A stretch of DNA of 64,000 nt, from assembly GCA_013350335.1 (NCBI GenBank), contig CM023541.1, positions 35,022,739 through 35,086,738 on the forward strand. Reading direction: 5' to 3'. How positions within the stretch are numbered: the stretch's first letter is position 1; every line of letters begins with the position of its first letter. The notes beneath the pieces are model-generated. The model saw only the letters and a program-made list of their open reading frames with translations, made no database searches and was not told the origin of the DNA. Positions 53,901 to 64,000 of the stretch are shown here, in pieces. The translations under genes were made by a program, and so were the position numbers. The DNA comes from Chimonanthus salicifolius (Eukaryota; Streptophyta; Magnoliopsida; Laurales; Calycanthaceae).

Positions 53901-55538
53901 TAAGTATGTGTTTGGTATGCATGAATCTCCAAAGATTTGAGATTCTAATCTATCTTCTTAAGAAGATTTAAATTATAGTGTTTGGTAAGTTGGAGATTAC
54001 AAGCAAATTCAATCTCTGATTTAAATTAGAAGAAAAATAATAGATTTATTTTGTTGATTCGGGTGTCTCTTGTAAAAGTAGATCCACAGATCCAGGGGAG
54101 ATTTCACTCTCCCCTTTTCCATCTCCACATCAGTGAAATTCAAGGGATCGACTCTCTTGAGCCTTTTTCAATTGACTCTCAAAGCATTCAATAGCAGCTG
54201 CAGCAGCTGCTCTTTCCTCCCTCCCTCTCTCCCTCTCCCTTCTCACTTTGGAAGCATCGAACGCCTCTCTCAGCTTCTTTCTCAAGCACAAATCTCTCCC
54301 ACAAATAAATAGCTACATGACGGAGGCTAAGCTCCTTTTCTAATGAAGGCTAATCATATATCATGGTTGGACCTCAATTGGATGGATGTATAGTAGACTA
54401 CATGGACATAAAATTTCAAGAAACTCCACCATCCAAACATTATAGCATTGTAAAATAGGCCATGAAAAATCAATGGATCATATAAATTCAATTTTCAAGA
54501 TGGAAAATCACATATGATGTGATATTTAAATGAAAATGAAATTTAAATAAAAACAATATTAAATTAATTAAAAACTAGAAACCTTGAAAAAATGATCTCA
54601 TTTATCCGGTCAAATTTATTTTTGTAATTTTCATATTCCTGCTTTAATCGTTCCAACAAGCCTATCACATTATGCTAGGTGACCCACCATGGGATGTAAA
54701 AGTTTATAGATTAAAAAAATGTATGTAGCTTTTAATTTGGCATAATATAATGGGTCTCTTGAAATATAAATACAAGGCTCGAAAAAATCACCTTGATTGG
54801 ATCACCAAAGTCATTTTAAAGCTTTCTTGATTTTGACGACTTTATATTATTTTTTATCTCTAAACTTTTACATCCTATATGGAAACCACTATGCCCCGAT
54901 TTAACACTTAGACTGAAATAGTCTAAACATGATTGTTAGACCCCGAAAATGTCACCTTGGCTTTATAAATGAAGCTGATTTTTTACTTTTCAAAAAAAAT
55001 GAAGCTATGTTTTTTAAGATTTAAAAATTTTAACTATTCTAAATTGTTTTTTTAAGCTTAAGTTGTTGTGTTTGTTTTGGCCAAATTTATGGTCCAATTA
55101 AGATTTTTTTAGCATGTCATGAAGATTCAAAAATGAAGTGACAAATTGTATGGTCTATAATAAGGTCCAATGGTGAAGTAGCAACCCCAAATAGATGAGA
55201 TTTTGACAATTGATGATGATGATGACGGTAAAGCCTCAAAAATTACTATGATTGGAACAACAATACATGTTTTTGAGCTCTTTATTTTTTTTAAAATAAA
55301 AGTTCTTCAATTTTGATGATTTTAAATTGTTTTTGCTCCCAAGTCATCATATTAATACCTTCAACATCTTAACCAAATGCTAGGATTTCAATCTGCTAAA
55401 GTTTTACAAGATCTTTACAACAGTAGCCAAATACTAAGATTTCAATCTATTGATTTCTCAATATATTTACTCTTACTCTCCTATTTCTAGAATCTCATAT
55501 ATGAGAACCACCTGATTGCTAAATACACCCTAAGAAAT
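53901..55538. mobile_element. Possible TIR element in the 5'-UTR intron
   Basis: The left end CTAAGTATGTGTTTGGT and the reverse complement of the right end CTTAGGGTGTATTTAGC are related inverted repeats of the hAT/MITE-like kind. There is no ORF with a transposase domain. No clear target duplication. Confidence 0.35.
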
Positions 55539-56509
55539 TTGAAGACAATTGAAAACTGCAGGAGGTCTTGGGTTGACTTTTACCCAAATGCCAATGACCC
55601 TTTCTCTTCTTCTACCTCTTAACCATCACCCAAACAACAGTAAAGACCATAGCCGTTTCTCTTCTTCTTCTCCCCATGATCTCTCTCATTTAAGCTGCAT
55701 GGAAATGCCACCTTTAATCAATCCATCCTCTCTTAAACACCCATCCTTTCCGTTTTGCTCAAACAGCTGACTCCTCTCTAGTTTCGTCTCTCCTCCCTTC
55801 TCACATACGCCCTTCTCCTTCTCCCTTACTGCCAACCTTCTCTGCCGGAAGACAGTGCCTTTGGCAACCCCATCCTTCGCCCAGGTGCTCCCAACAATGC
55901 CGCCTCTGCTGCTATGCAGAGTCAAGCACGGTCTCGCTCACGCTCAGCCGCCACCAACACCACCTGGCTGAACCATTTCTCTCTCTATTTTCTGCCCCTT
56001 CTTCTCCTATCATTCTCCTTTTTCTCCTCATTCCATCGGGCTGCTACAGCCACCCACAGTGTAATACAGTACCTGATGCAGTTGCTACAGTACTTGGGCT
56101 ACAGTTTTCTACTACAGTCGCCACAGCTCTGCTACAAAAAACAATTTATATAATCTCTAGCATACCAAATCTCCATTGCATATGCAAGTCGAAACATAAA
56201 AATTTGGTTTTTAGGCATGTAGAATGCTAAACCCAAAACTATTTAAATGTTTTTCTCAAATGTTCAAGCAAACAAATACTTAAAATTCATCCTAAAGTCT
56301 TCAAAAATATGATTTCTAACCACTAACCAACAATTTGACCGGGTTCATGTGTGTTTGGAGAAGGCAGGGGAAGATATGTCACATAGCTAAGTAAAAAATA
56401 ACACACAACCAAATGAGCAGAAGAAATAAAGTAGACAAAGTAATGGAACAAGAGAGACATGCTAAGATAGGTGGCTGGAGTAAAACTAAAAGGTTCAATT
56501 AGAAGTGAC
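55539..56509. other. 5'-UTR intron, CT-rich stretch and debris
   Basis: A CT-rich block (55590-56030) gives several spurious frames. GCTACAG words recur at 56040-56140. No gene is supported. Confidence 0.35.
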
Positions 56510-56790
56510 ATACACTAAAGAGGCATTAGAAGCAGTCCCAATAGACAAGAAGCTGAAGGATTACCACTTGAGATGGTTTGAACTTTGAACTCTTATACGA
56601 AAGACTAGAAACAGCCCATAACGAAAAAATTAAAGGTTACACGCCAAAGGTATGAGAATGGGAGAAAGAGCTTTAAAAATGTGGATAGAAGGGATATAAG
56701 ATGTGGAATGACAAAAGATATGGATTTTGTTGGGGATAGAATGGAAATGTAGAGCTCAAAAGCCAATGCGAGATACTCAGGAAGGTGGTA
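56510..56790 (+). pseudogene. RTE-type LINE 3' remnant
   Basis: The plus frames contain EAVPIDKKLKDYHLRWFE near 56530-56585, and MTKDMDFVGDRMEWKCRA after frameshifts. These match the C-terminal end of RTE LINEs seen at 23656-24111. Confidence 0.65.
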
Positions 56791-57239
56791 ATGATGACAA
56801 TGATGGTAAAGAAGCAATTAGAAACAGTAGGTTAGAGAATGATAAGAGTCTCTCTAGCAATGACAGTGGAAAGAAATGATGGAATGAACAAACTTGAGGA
56901 TAACCACCATGCAACTGATTAACCATTCAACAGCTATTGTTAGAAATCAGATGCAATCGAGGACATGATCAAACAACATTAACAGTTTTAACGAGACAAA
57001 GTTCCAATGAATTGAAGTTTCGATAGTATAATTTCTAATTTATAAAAAAGGAACATTTTCTAAAAACTCGGGAAGAAGTCCGTAATCAGGCGGGAATTTG
57101 TCAAACATTTCATCGAAATAGAAAAGAAAATAACCCTGTCAAATTGATGAGAAATGCTGGTTGAAATCAGAGTTTTAGTGCCTGTAAAGTTAATTTTAAC
57201 AAAAAAAAAAAAAAGCAAAGAATTTGAATGAAATTTCCT
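56791..57239 (-). other. 5'-UTR intron near the promoter, nothing recognised
   Basis: There are no ORFs or repeat ends. The donor of the 5'-UTR intron should lie near 57249-57265. The candidates are a GC donor after CAACCAG and a GT at ATCC-GTGAAT. Confidence 0.35.
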
Positions 57240-57392
57240 GCAATTCACGGATTTTGTTATGGTAGGAAGGAGAAAAAGAGAAGCGTGCCTGGTTGCAGAA
57301 GGAGCAAGGGATGATCCCTGCGACTTGCTTCCAGCCGAAAGTAGAAAAAGGGAAGAAGTCGGAGCGCGGAATGGGAATTGGGGGGTTTTATA
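57240..57392 (-). promoter_or_regulatory. Promoter and probable 5' UTR of the SMR-type gene
   Basis: The minus strand has TATAAAA at 57386-57392. Transcription should start near 57358. The next 100 bases are GC-richer and contain no ATG, as expected for a non-coding first exon. The exact exon end is not settled. Confidence 0.55.
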
Positions 57393-57500
57393 CTTTTATG
57401 GGTTTTATTGAACTTCTGTTTATAAGAAAGAAAGGTTTTACTTATTTGGTATTTATTATTTTATATCATTAACTAAATTACAAATCTATAATAAAAATTA

Positions 57501-57921
57501 CTCCCTCGCTCTCAAAATACTTGTTTTATATGAATTTCAAAATTGTCCTAAATTACTTATCTTATTTCTTTATTTTCACATTAAATCAAAGTTTTAACAT
57601 TTTCAATGAGCTCCAAATCACCTTTTAACGTGATGGGAAAACGATTTCTTTCGTAAGCATTGACTTGCCCATATGAGGTATTTTGTAATTATTTCTACCT
57701 ACGACTCTGATCGTCTCAATCATGCATTGTTACATAGTTAGGAAAACATTATTATGTAGTAACTATACAACGAGACACCGTCGAGACCTCTTTTTTTTTT
57801 TATCAGGTTTGTATTAACTCAGAGGATTTATTAATAGGCTTTTGGCACACTCCATGTGAAAATGATCCTTAAAGAAATAAAAAAAATTCGAAATAGGACA
57901 AGTATTTTGAGACGGAGGGAA
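57501..57921. mobile_element. Stowaway-like MITE upstream of the gene
   Basis: The ends CTCCCTCGCTCTCAAAATAC and GTATTTTGAGACGGAGGGA form inverted repeats of about 24 bp with a few mismatches. TA lies on both sides (57499-57500 and 57922-57923). The 421-bp length and the CTCCCTC end are Tc1/mariner Stowaway type. It lies about 110 bp upstream of the TATA box. Confidence 0.78.
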
Positions 57922-58078
57922 TATTATTTTGGAAATCATGTAAAATAGAAGCAAAATGACGTCTTATTCCTTATGTTGTTTATCACTTATTGGAGTTTCA
58001 TGCTCAGTCACAAATTTAAGTGGAAAAATAAAATTATAATTAATTTTTTCTTAATTTAAATATAAGTAAAAGTATGTA

Positions 58079-61000
58079 TGTAATGCCCTGACGTGGATGT
58101 GGGCTCAGAACGCTACTATTTTTATTTTTATTTTTGAAATTATCTTTAAAACTTCTACTGGGCTGAATCAATAGTTATGCCCAGAAATAAACGTCATCCA
58201 CGCTTTTTATATGCGGATTCAAACATTTACCATATGTCTACCTTTTTTTAAAGTACATATCATACAAAGAAATATTTCCATCACAAAAAATATATTTTCA
58301 TTCCCATCAAACCAAAGTTGCTAACGGTAACATGGTGATTTCAATACATGATTACAAAACATCATAAGTACCACATGAGGCACTTTAAACAAAACATGGT
58401 TCAACGGAACCGATAGTCGGAATAAAATGAAATCTCCGTCCATTAGAATCACAACTAATTGCAACAGCATGTCCATCCTAAGCCTGAAATGGAGGTACCT
58501 CCTCCTTTGGTACATCTCCTGAAATGTGAGTGGTGTGAGCTAACCAGCTCAGTGCAAAGAATATAACAATGTAGTGTAATGAATATCAGGTTAGCCAAAA
58601 TTAACATCATCATCATAATAGATTTATCATGCCAATATATCAAATAATCTTCTAAACTGCAAACATCCAACGTAACACCTAGACACTACAATGATTATAA
58701 GCATTAACCGACACAGACAAAATGCAAAATATTACAAGTACATCTCCAACATTTTTGGGCCGGTACTGACACACCTAGGCCGGTAATCGACACACCTGAG
58801 CCGGTAATAGTCATTAGTTAAGGGTACGTGGAAGCAGTATCAATATCATCATAATGCTCAAGTTCATCAATAATCAGAATATACGACAAACATCGTTAAA
58901 AGCAATAAGCACATTTCATAATAGTGCATCCTGTCTATGCATATGAGTGTGTTCATTAAGTCTGATCCTTGAAACCACTCATTACACTAGATCCTCTTTA
59001 CCTGATTTATTCATGCTGCAATGTTAAGTCTCTTCACCGAAAGTGTGGGGTATCGAAATATCTGTCAAACACACAAACAAAGATACAAATGAATTATACA
59101 ATCAATAATCAATCAATATATACAGATACAATACAACACATATTCATAGTATTTCAACTCCTTGTATCCTATTTTCCAGAAAAAGTTCAAAGGAAATAGA
59201 ACTGAGTCTCCTAAATGGATTAATATCCATTTCAAAATTACAATAATCAGCAATATAATAAGGTGCTCAGGCCACTACCCGTATTGTCTCCTGTAAATGA
59301 CCATGGAGACATTGAATTAGGCCTAGAGATATAAGATGCTCAGATCACTACTCATATATTGAGTTAGGCTTAGAGATATAGAATACTCAAGCCACTATTC
59401 GCATATCGAGTTATGCATAGAGACCACTCAGTGCCCGAACCCTTATTTTCTACCGAGCGGCAAAGTTAATCGCACAGCTACTGATATCTACCGAGTTAGG
59501 TTTCCGCTACGCCACAGATAGAGAGTATCGGCCTAAAAGTGAAAACATAATACATGTTTACATAATAATACTAATGAAATGTGTTAATATCAATTTTGAT
59601 TATTAAATTGGCATAAACATCACATTAAAACCTATGATCTAAATTTAACATGAAATCCTAACTTAGACTAAGTTTCAAAACCTGTTCTGGGTTCCTCGGA
59701 ACCAGGTACTGTGGCTTCAGAACTTCCAAGCAACTGTCTAAAATTTGAGTCTTTACAGAACCTTCGGAACTTCCGAAGTTCAGGTCTTGGAACTTTCGAG
59801 CATACTACCAAGCAGAAAACAGAAAATTCCAAAAGTCATGAGACTTGGTCCGCCTCGGAACCTACCGAGATCTGTTCATAACTTCAGATTGGTTCGGAAC
59901 GTCCGAAAGGGTCTCGGAACGTCCTGATGACCCGTTGAGGCAGAGAGCTCAATAGTTAGCCTATACTCCTTCGAAACTTCGAACTACAGCTAGGAACTTC
60001 CGAAGGCCGATTCTCAGAACTTTTGAGAGTCGTCTTATTCCTTTGTCACCTGCAACAGAGCGGTGACGGGAGGGGCTGTGTAAAATACGAATCCAGAAAT
60101 ATGAGTCTTCTAAATTTGTTTTTCACACACTTCTGGTTATAAGGACTCTTCAGTGAGTCCTCTTCACTTTATAAATGATTTGGAGAGTTAATATTGATTG
60201 AAAACATCAGATTTTAACTGGAAAATCAGTGAAAGACATGAAAATTCAAGTTTTCCACTAAACTTCACATCTGATTTTAAGAGTCAAAACTCGACCAAAT
60301 TAACTTCATTTTAATCCTAAACTGACTAGAATTTGAAAATAAACATAATGGTTACCTTCGCTTCTATTCCTGGGTTGAATTTCAATAACTGAAAAAATCT
60401 TCCATTTAAGTTATAGTTTTGAAACGGAAGAAAATTTGCAGAGGAAGAGAAACATAGAAGAGCAAATGAAAGCTGATATTTCTCCTCTCCCTCTCACTGG
60501 TATTTATAGCCATGAAGGGAGGATGAGGTGTGGCCTTCAGGCAGTCACGGTAGTCAAGCTACCATAGCCTAGCTTACATGAATCATCGCATAGAGCGATG
60601 ATTCGGGCGTACGCAGCAGGTTTTGGAGCGTCAACTGTTACGCAGGTGATTTGAATTTTGGAGTATTTGCAATTTAGTCCCTTTAATCTTATTTGTATTT
60701 TAAACCCTGTTTCTTTTATTTTTAATATTTAGCTATTAAATGATTTATTTAATTTAATCCATCTTACCCAAAATGTTGGGTTTTAAAATCTAAAATTACT
60801 ATAAAATTTTGAAGATTTATATTTTATGAAAACTACTTTATTTCAACAAAATTCATGTTTTTAACATTATTTAATTAACTTAATTTGTATTTATTTTAAG
60901 AATTTAAAATCTCTATTTTCAAAACCTGAAATATAGAACAATGAGATAAAATAAAATCTAACAATACATACATTTCTTAAAATTTTCTAACTTCTAAAAT

Positions 61001-61318
61001 TATTTAAAATAATCATTTCCTAGCTTTCGGGACCTTTTCGGTTGATTTCTAATAACATTTTTTGAAATTAAAAATATAATAAACACACTTATAAATTTTA
61101 AAATTTAAACTCCTAATAAGGAAATTAATATCATTCCAATAATAATCAAATAATTATTTAAATAATAAAATACATTGTTAATAGTAAATTACCATTCTGC
61201 TCTTTTTATTTAAATAAGTTGGATCAATGAGCTATCGATCTCTTATTGGGTCAGTCTTGGACTTTTCACAAATCCCTTACTGTAATCCACGTGATTAAGA
61301 GGTCGAAACATGTTTTAT
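58079..61318 (-). repeat. Long LTR with palindromic repeats (Del/Tekay-like)
   Basis: In element orientation it ends CAGGGCATTACA at 58079, as does the solo LTR at 39992 (GGCGTTACA). Shared late blocks include CTGGTTAGCTCAC-like words near 58540 and GGTGTGGCGTAGCGG-like words near 59510. The right boundary is not fixed (between about 60.9 and 61.3 kb). Palindromes lie at 59690-60030. Short minus frames in it are not genes. Confidence 0.6.
59690..60030. repeat. Second array of TTCGGAAC..CCGAA palindromes
   Basis: Units include CCTTCGGAACTTCCGAAG, CCTCGGAACCTACCGAG and GGTTCGGAACGTCCGAAAGG. About eight occur in 340 bp. The core is the same as at 32060-32530. Confidence 0.72.
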
Positions 61319-61989
61319 TTGTCACGGCCCGACCCAACGGACACATGAGAAACAATAATATTTTTTTTTCAACTCTAAAACATGCACAACACATAGTCCA
61401 AACACGTGACACCTGCACGTGTTGCGAGATCTCTACGGATCCAAGGTCTTATTGGACTCTTGATTTGATCGAACTGAATTATCAATTGCCTACGTACTCC
61501 AATGGAAATCAGATCCTGCGTAGTTCTTAGTTCATTTATTTCATGGCATTGACCACATGCTATTCATGATGTTACATCAAGACATTCTAATTACCCTATC
61601 GTGGGCCTCATTAATGGAATAGATCTCATCTATCACGGGTCTAGCCAATCATCTATCATGGTATACAATACTCATCCATAGTCACAAAACCCTACATGGG
61701 AATAACCATCCATGGGAAAATAATATCTATCCATATAATCATCACGTCCACCATGAGACAACTACGTCTACCATGAACCATTATATCTATCATGAGGTCA
61801 ATATGCGCACTATTTAATCAATATCTAGGCTTGAAACCAATATGTCTACTATGGGAACAACATCTACGGATTCATCATCAATCCCTGATAACTCTCCATC
61901 CGTGAGTATCATCTATCAATGGGTAATAACCATCCATGAATATAACTACTCCATGGTATAATCCATCCATGGGCATAACTCATAAATTC

Positions 61990-62240
61990 GTAGAATCAAT
62001 ATGTCTATTATAGGACCAATAAGTCTACCATAAAACCAATACGTCTACTATGTGACAAACATGTCTATCATAATACCAATACGTCTACCACGGGACCAAC
62101 ATATCTAACATAAGACCAATGCGTTTACTATAGAACCAACATGTCCACCATAATACGAATATGTCTACCATGGGACCAACATGTCTAACATAAGACCAAT
62201 ACGTTTACTATGAAACTAACAGGTCTACCATAAGACCAAT
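61990..62240. repeat. About 22-bp minisatellite
   Basis: The unit is near ATGTCTACCATAAGACCAAT with one to three changes per copy. About 11 copies follow each other, and scattered related units occur from 61760. Confidence 0.78.
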
Positions 62241-63030
62241 CCGGGCATGAATCCAAACCACCATGGGAAACATCATCCATGGGTATACACATTCATCCCT
62301 GCTAACATGGTACCTGTGAGTATAATTTATTTATGGGTATAACTCATCCATAAATATAATTCCTCCATAGGTATAATCCATCCATGGGCGTAACTAATCC
62401 AGTGGCACATCATCTACCATGAGATATTCTATCCGTAGGAACAACAATCGAATGAATCACTACGTGAGTGTGGCAACAATATCAAATCATCATATCATAT
62501 CATAAATATATCACGACCCCTAGCAAGACTTAGGGCCCATCACTTACTAAGTGGGAGACTCAAGACTGACGTGATCAAGTCTACATCGCCCTACATCCCT
62601 TCACATCATGAGTGATTCATTCAAGCTCTAAGGCAGTCGGACCGCGTCTATTGAAGTTAGCACCACCCCCATGGGGTAAAATAGTGTCTAGCTCTACACA
62701 TCAACGCACATCAAGTGTGCTAAATATCCGTGAGAGTGCCCTCCAGCGCGTAGCATGTGAGGGACCTACACCTCGATGGCAAACCTACAGGACCAAGTCT
62801 CCATAGCCTACCACATCGTCCCGAATATCTCTCTGAAACGGTCAGTCAACCATCATAATCACGTGAGGGATGTACCCATTCCACGTCTCAATATCAAGTG
62901 ACCAAGTCACATATACATCTCAATGCCATAGTCTCCGTATGTTCATATCGAGGTTCCCACAGTCTCACGACTACTTTAGGCCGTACTCATGGAATCTATA
63001 TACTTATCTCATCCTTTTAATTATACATAG

Positions 63031-63447
63031 TGTTGGAACTTGTGGCTCAATTCCACTGAAATTAGGAGTCTAGTTATATGGGACTCCTAATTACATAGGA
63101 CTCCTAATTACATGGGATTCCTAATTACATTAGGAAACTGCTAAACATAGGACACTGCAATACTGCTATATATTAAGGACGTGGGTTTCATGGAAACCCT
63201 GCCGTTTGGCCGAGTGCCTTCTGAGGCCACAAGGGGCCTCTTGCAGTAGAGGTGTAGTGAGGGAGATAGAGAGAGAGGGAAGATACCAAAAGAGATCTTG
63301 GGATCCAAATCTTATATCTATGTATTCTTTTTATCTCGTGGATGTAGGTCAAGGTTGGGCCGAGCCACGTATATCTCGTGTGTTCTTTCTCTTTATGTGA
63401 TTGAATCTGTATTTTCTGTATGTAGGTATTGGGTCTAATCCCCAACA
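63031..63447 (+). mobile_element. Solo LTR, 417 bp
   Basis: It runs from TGTTGGAACTTG to CCCCAACA, with CATAG on both sides (63026-63030 and 63448-63452). A TATA box (TATATATT) lies at 63167-63174. A threefold GGGACTCCTAATTACAT-like repeat lies at 63075-63135. It is Copia-like in size and ends. No genes. Confidence 0.85.
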
Positions 63448-63479
63448 CATAGTTGAGACACAATGATCTACGCTTCCTT

Positions 63480-63930
63480 TTTCAACGGACTGAGGTATAA
63501 CGTTATCAATATCACGTGAGGGACATACCCATACCACGTCTCAATCATCAATATCCCGTGAGGGACGCACCCATACAATGCCTTAATATAATCAATATCA
63601 CGTGAGGGACGCACCCATACCACGTCTCAATTATCAATATCACGTGGGGGACACGCTCATACTACACCTTAATATAATCAATATTACGTGAGGGACGCAC
63701 CCATACGACGTCTCAATCATCAATATCACCTGAGGAACGCACCCATACCAGGCCTCAATATAATCAAAATCAGGTGAGGGACGCACCCATACTATGCCTC
63801 AATATAATCAATATCACGTAAAGGATACACTCATTCCACGTCTCAATATAATCATCACGTGAGGGACTTACTCATGCCACGTATCAATATAATCAAGTGA
63901 CCTTGTCACATACATCTCAGTGCCAAAGTC
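63480..63930. repeat. About 44-bp tandem array
   Basis: The unit is like ATCACGTGAGGGACGCACCC followed by ATACCACGTCTCAATATAATCA, in about nine copies. A related copy plus the same downstream sequence (AAGTGACC, then CATCTCA) lies at 62855-62965. The array is in the long LTR that reaches the window end. Confidence 0.8.
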
Positions 63931-64000
63931 CTCATCCGTCCATCTTAAGAATTTTCACAGTTTTCTAGCCACTGTAAGATTTACTCGAGTAATAAACATA

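Larger units (their letters stand above)
61320..64000 (-). repeat. Further long LTR-like sequence with tandem arrays, cut by the window end
   Basis: On the minus strand it ends GTCGGGCCGTGACA at 61320, a Del-type LTR end. A GGGCCCTAAGTC block near 62535 fits the LTR interior. It holds a 22-bp array (61990-62240) and a 44-bp array (62855-62965 and 63480-63930), and a solo LTR is inserted between the two parts of the latter. The start is outside the window. Confidence 0.5.

Noticed and set aside
55549..56153. Several overlapping frames in CT-rich DNA, such as 55549-55770 and 55914-56153
   Set aside because: Low-complexity CT-rich sequence gives open frames on both strands. No domain or splice pattern supports a gene.
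58321..58670. Short minus-strand frames near 58.3-58.7 kb
   Set aside because: They lie in the long LTR at 58079 and match its family sequence instead of a gene.
63480..63930. Regularly spaced repeats that could look like a CRISPR array
   Set aside because: The window is a plant nuclear sequence, the repeats are contiguous 44-bp units without unique spacers, and no cas genes are present.

Overview
This is plant (angiosperm) nuclear DNA. The evidence is the dense nested LTR retrotransposons with initiator-Met tRNA primer sites, TRIM elements, a Stowaway MITE, plant-type L1 and RTE LINEs, and a split host gene of a plant protein family. The species cannot be told from the sequence. No prokaryotic genes, rRNA, tRNA or CRISPR arrays were seen.

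The one host gene I can support is on the minus strand. Its TATA box is near 57.39 kb and its start codon is at 53302-53300. Seven coding exons join in phase at 52795-53302, 52377-52402, 35334-35411, 30994-31025, 29278-29528, 21982-22055 and 21703-21759, giving 342 residues. They match the N-terminal UBA/CUE-like region and the start of the DUF1771 region of plant SMR (Small MutS-Related) domain proteins, like Arabidopsis At5g58720 (recalled, not searched). The rest of DUF1771 and the SMR domain are not in the window, so the last visible intron is longer than 21.7 kb or the gene is broken. About 1 kb of coding sequence is spread over more than 31 kb.

Nearly everything else is mobile DNA, mostly inside these introns. 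1-4.6 kb: decayed Copia element. 4.88-18.02 kb: a three-level nest, in which a SINE (17-bp target duplication) is split by a Ty3/gypsy chromovirus (5112-17986, target duplication CAACC), itself split by a non-coding tRNA-Asp-primed element (7311-12800). 18-21.7 kb: AT-rich remnants. 22.5-26.5 kb: RTE-type LINE pieces in both orientations, a solo LTR and an L1 3' end. 27.5-30.9 kb: a TRIM and Copia fragments. 31.2-33.05 kb: a long LTR with palindromic repeats. 33.4-34.75 kb: L1 3' fragment. 35.94-40.03 kb: a TRIM whose LTR is split by a 3.39-kb solo LTR carrying about 18 hairpin-like units. 40.3-44.45 kb: TRIM, TIR element, second Copia copy. 44.46-49.71 kb: L1 LINE with its own insertions. 49.71-52.17 kb: a non-autonomous LTR element. 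Upstream of the gene are a Stowaway MITE (57501-57921), another palindrome-bearing LTR (from 58079) and a further LTR (61320 to the window end) with two tandem arrays and a nested solo LTR (63031-63447).

The most unusual signals are the SMR-type gene with micro-exons of 26 and 32 bp beside very large TE-filled introns, and the arrays of imperfect palindromes at the same relative place in three long LTRs but with different core sequences.
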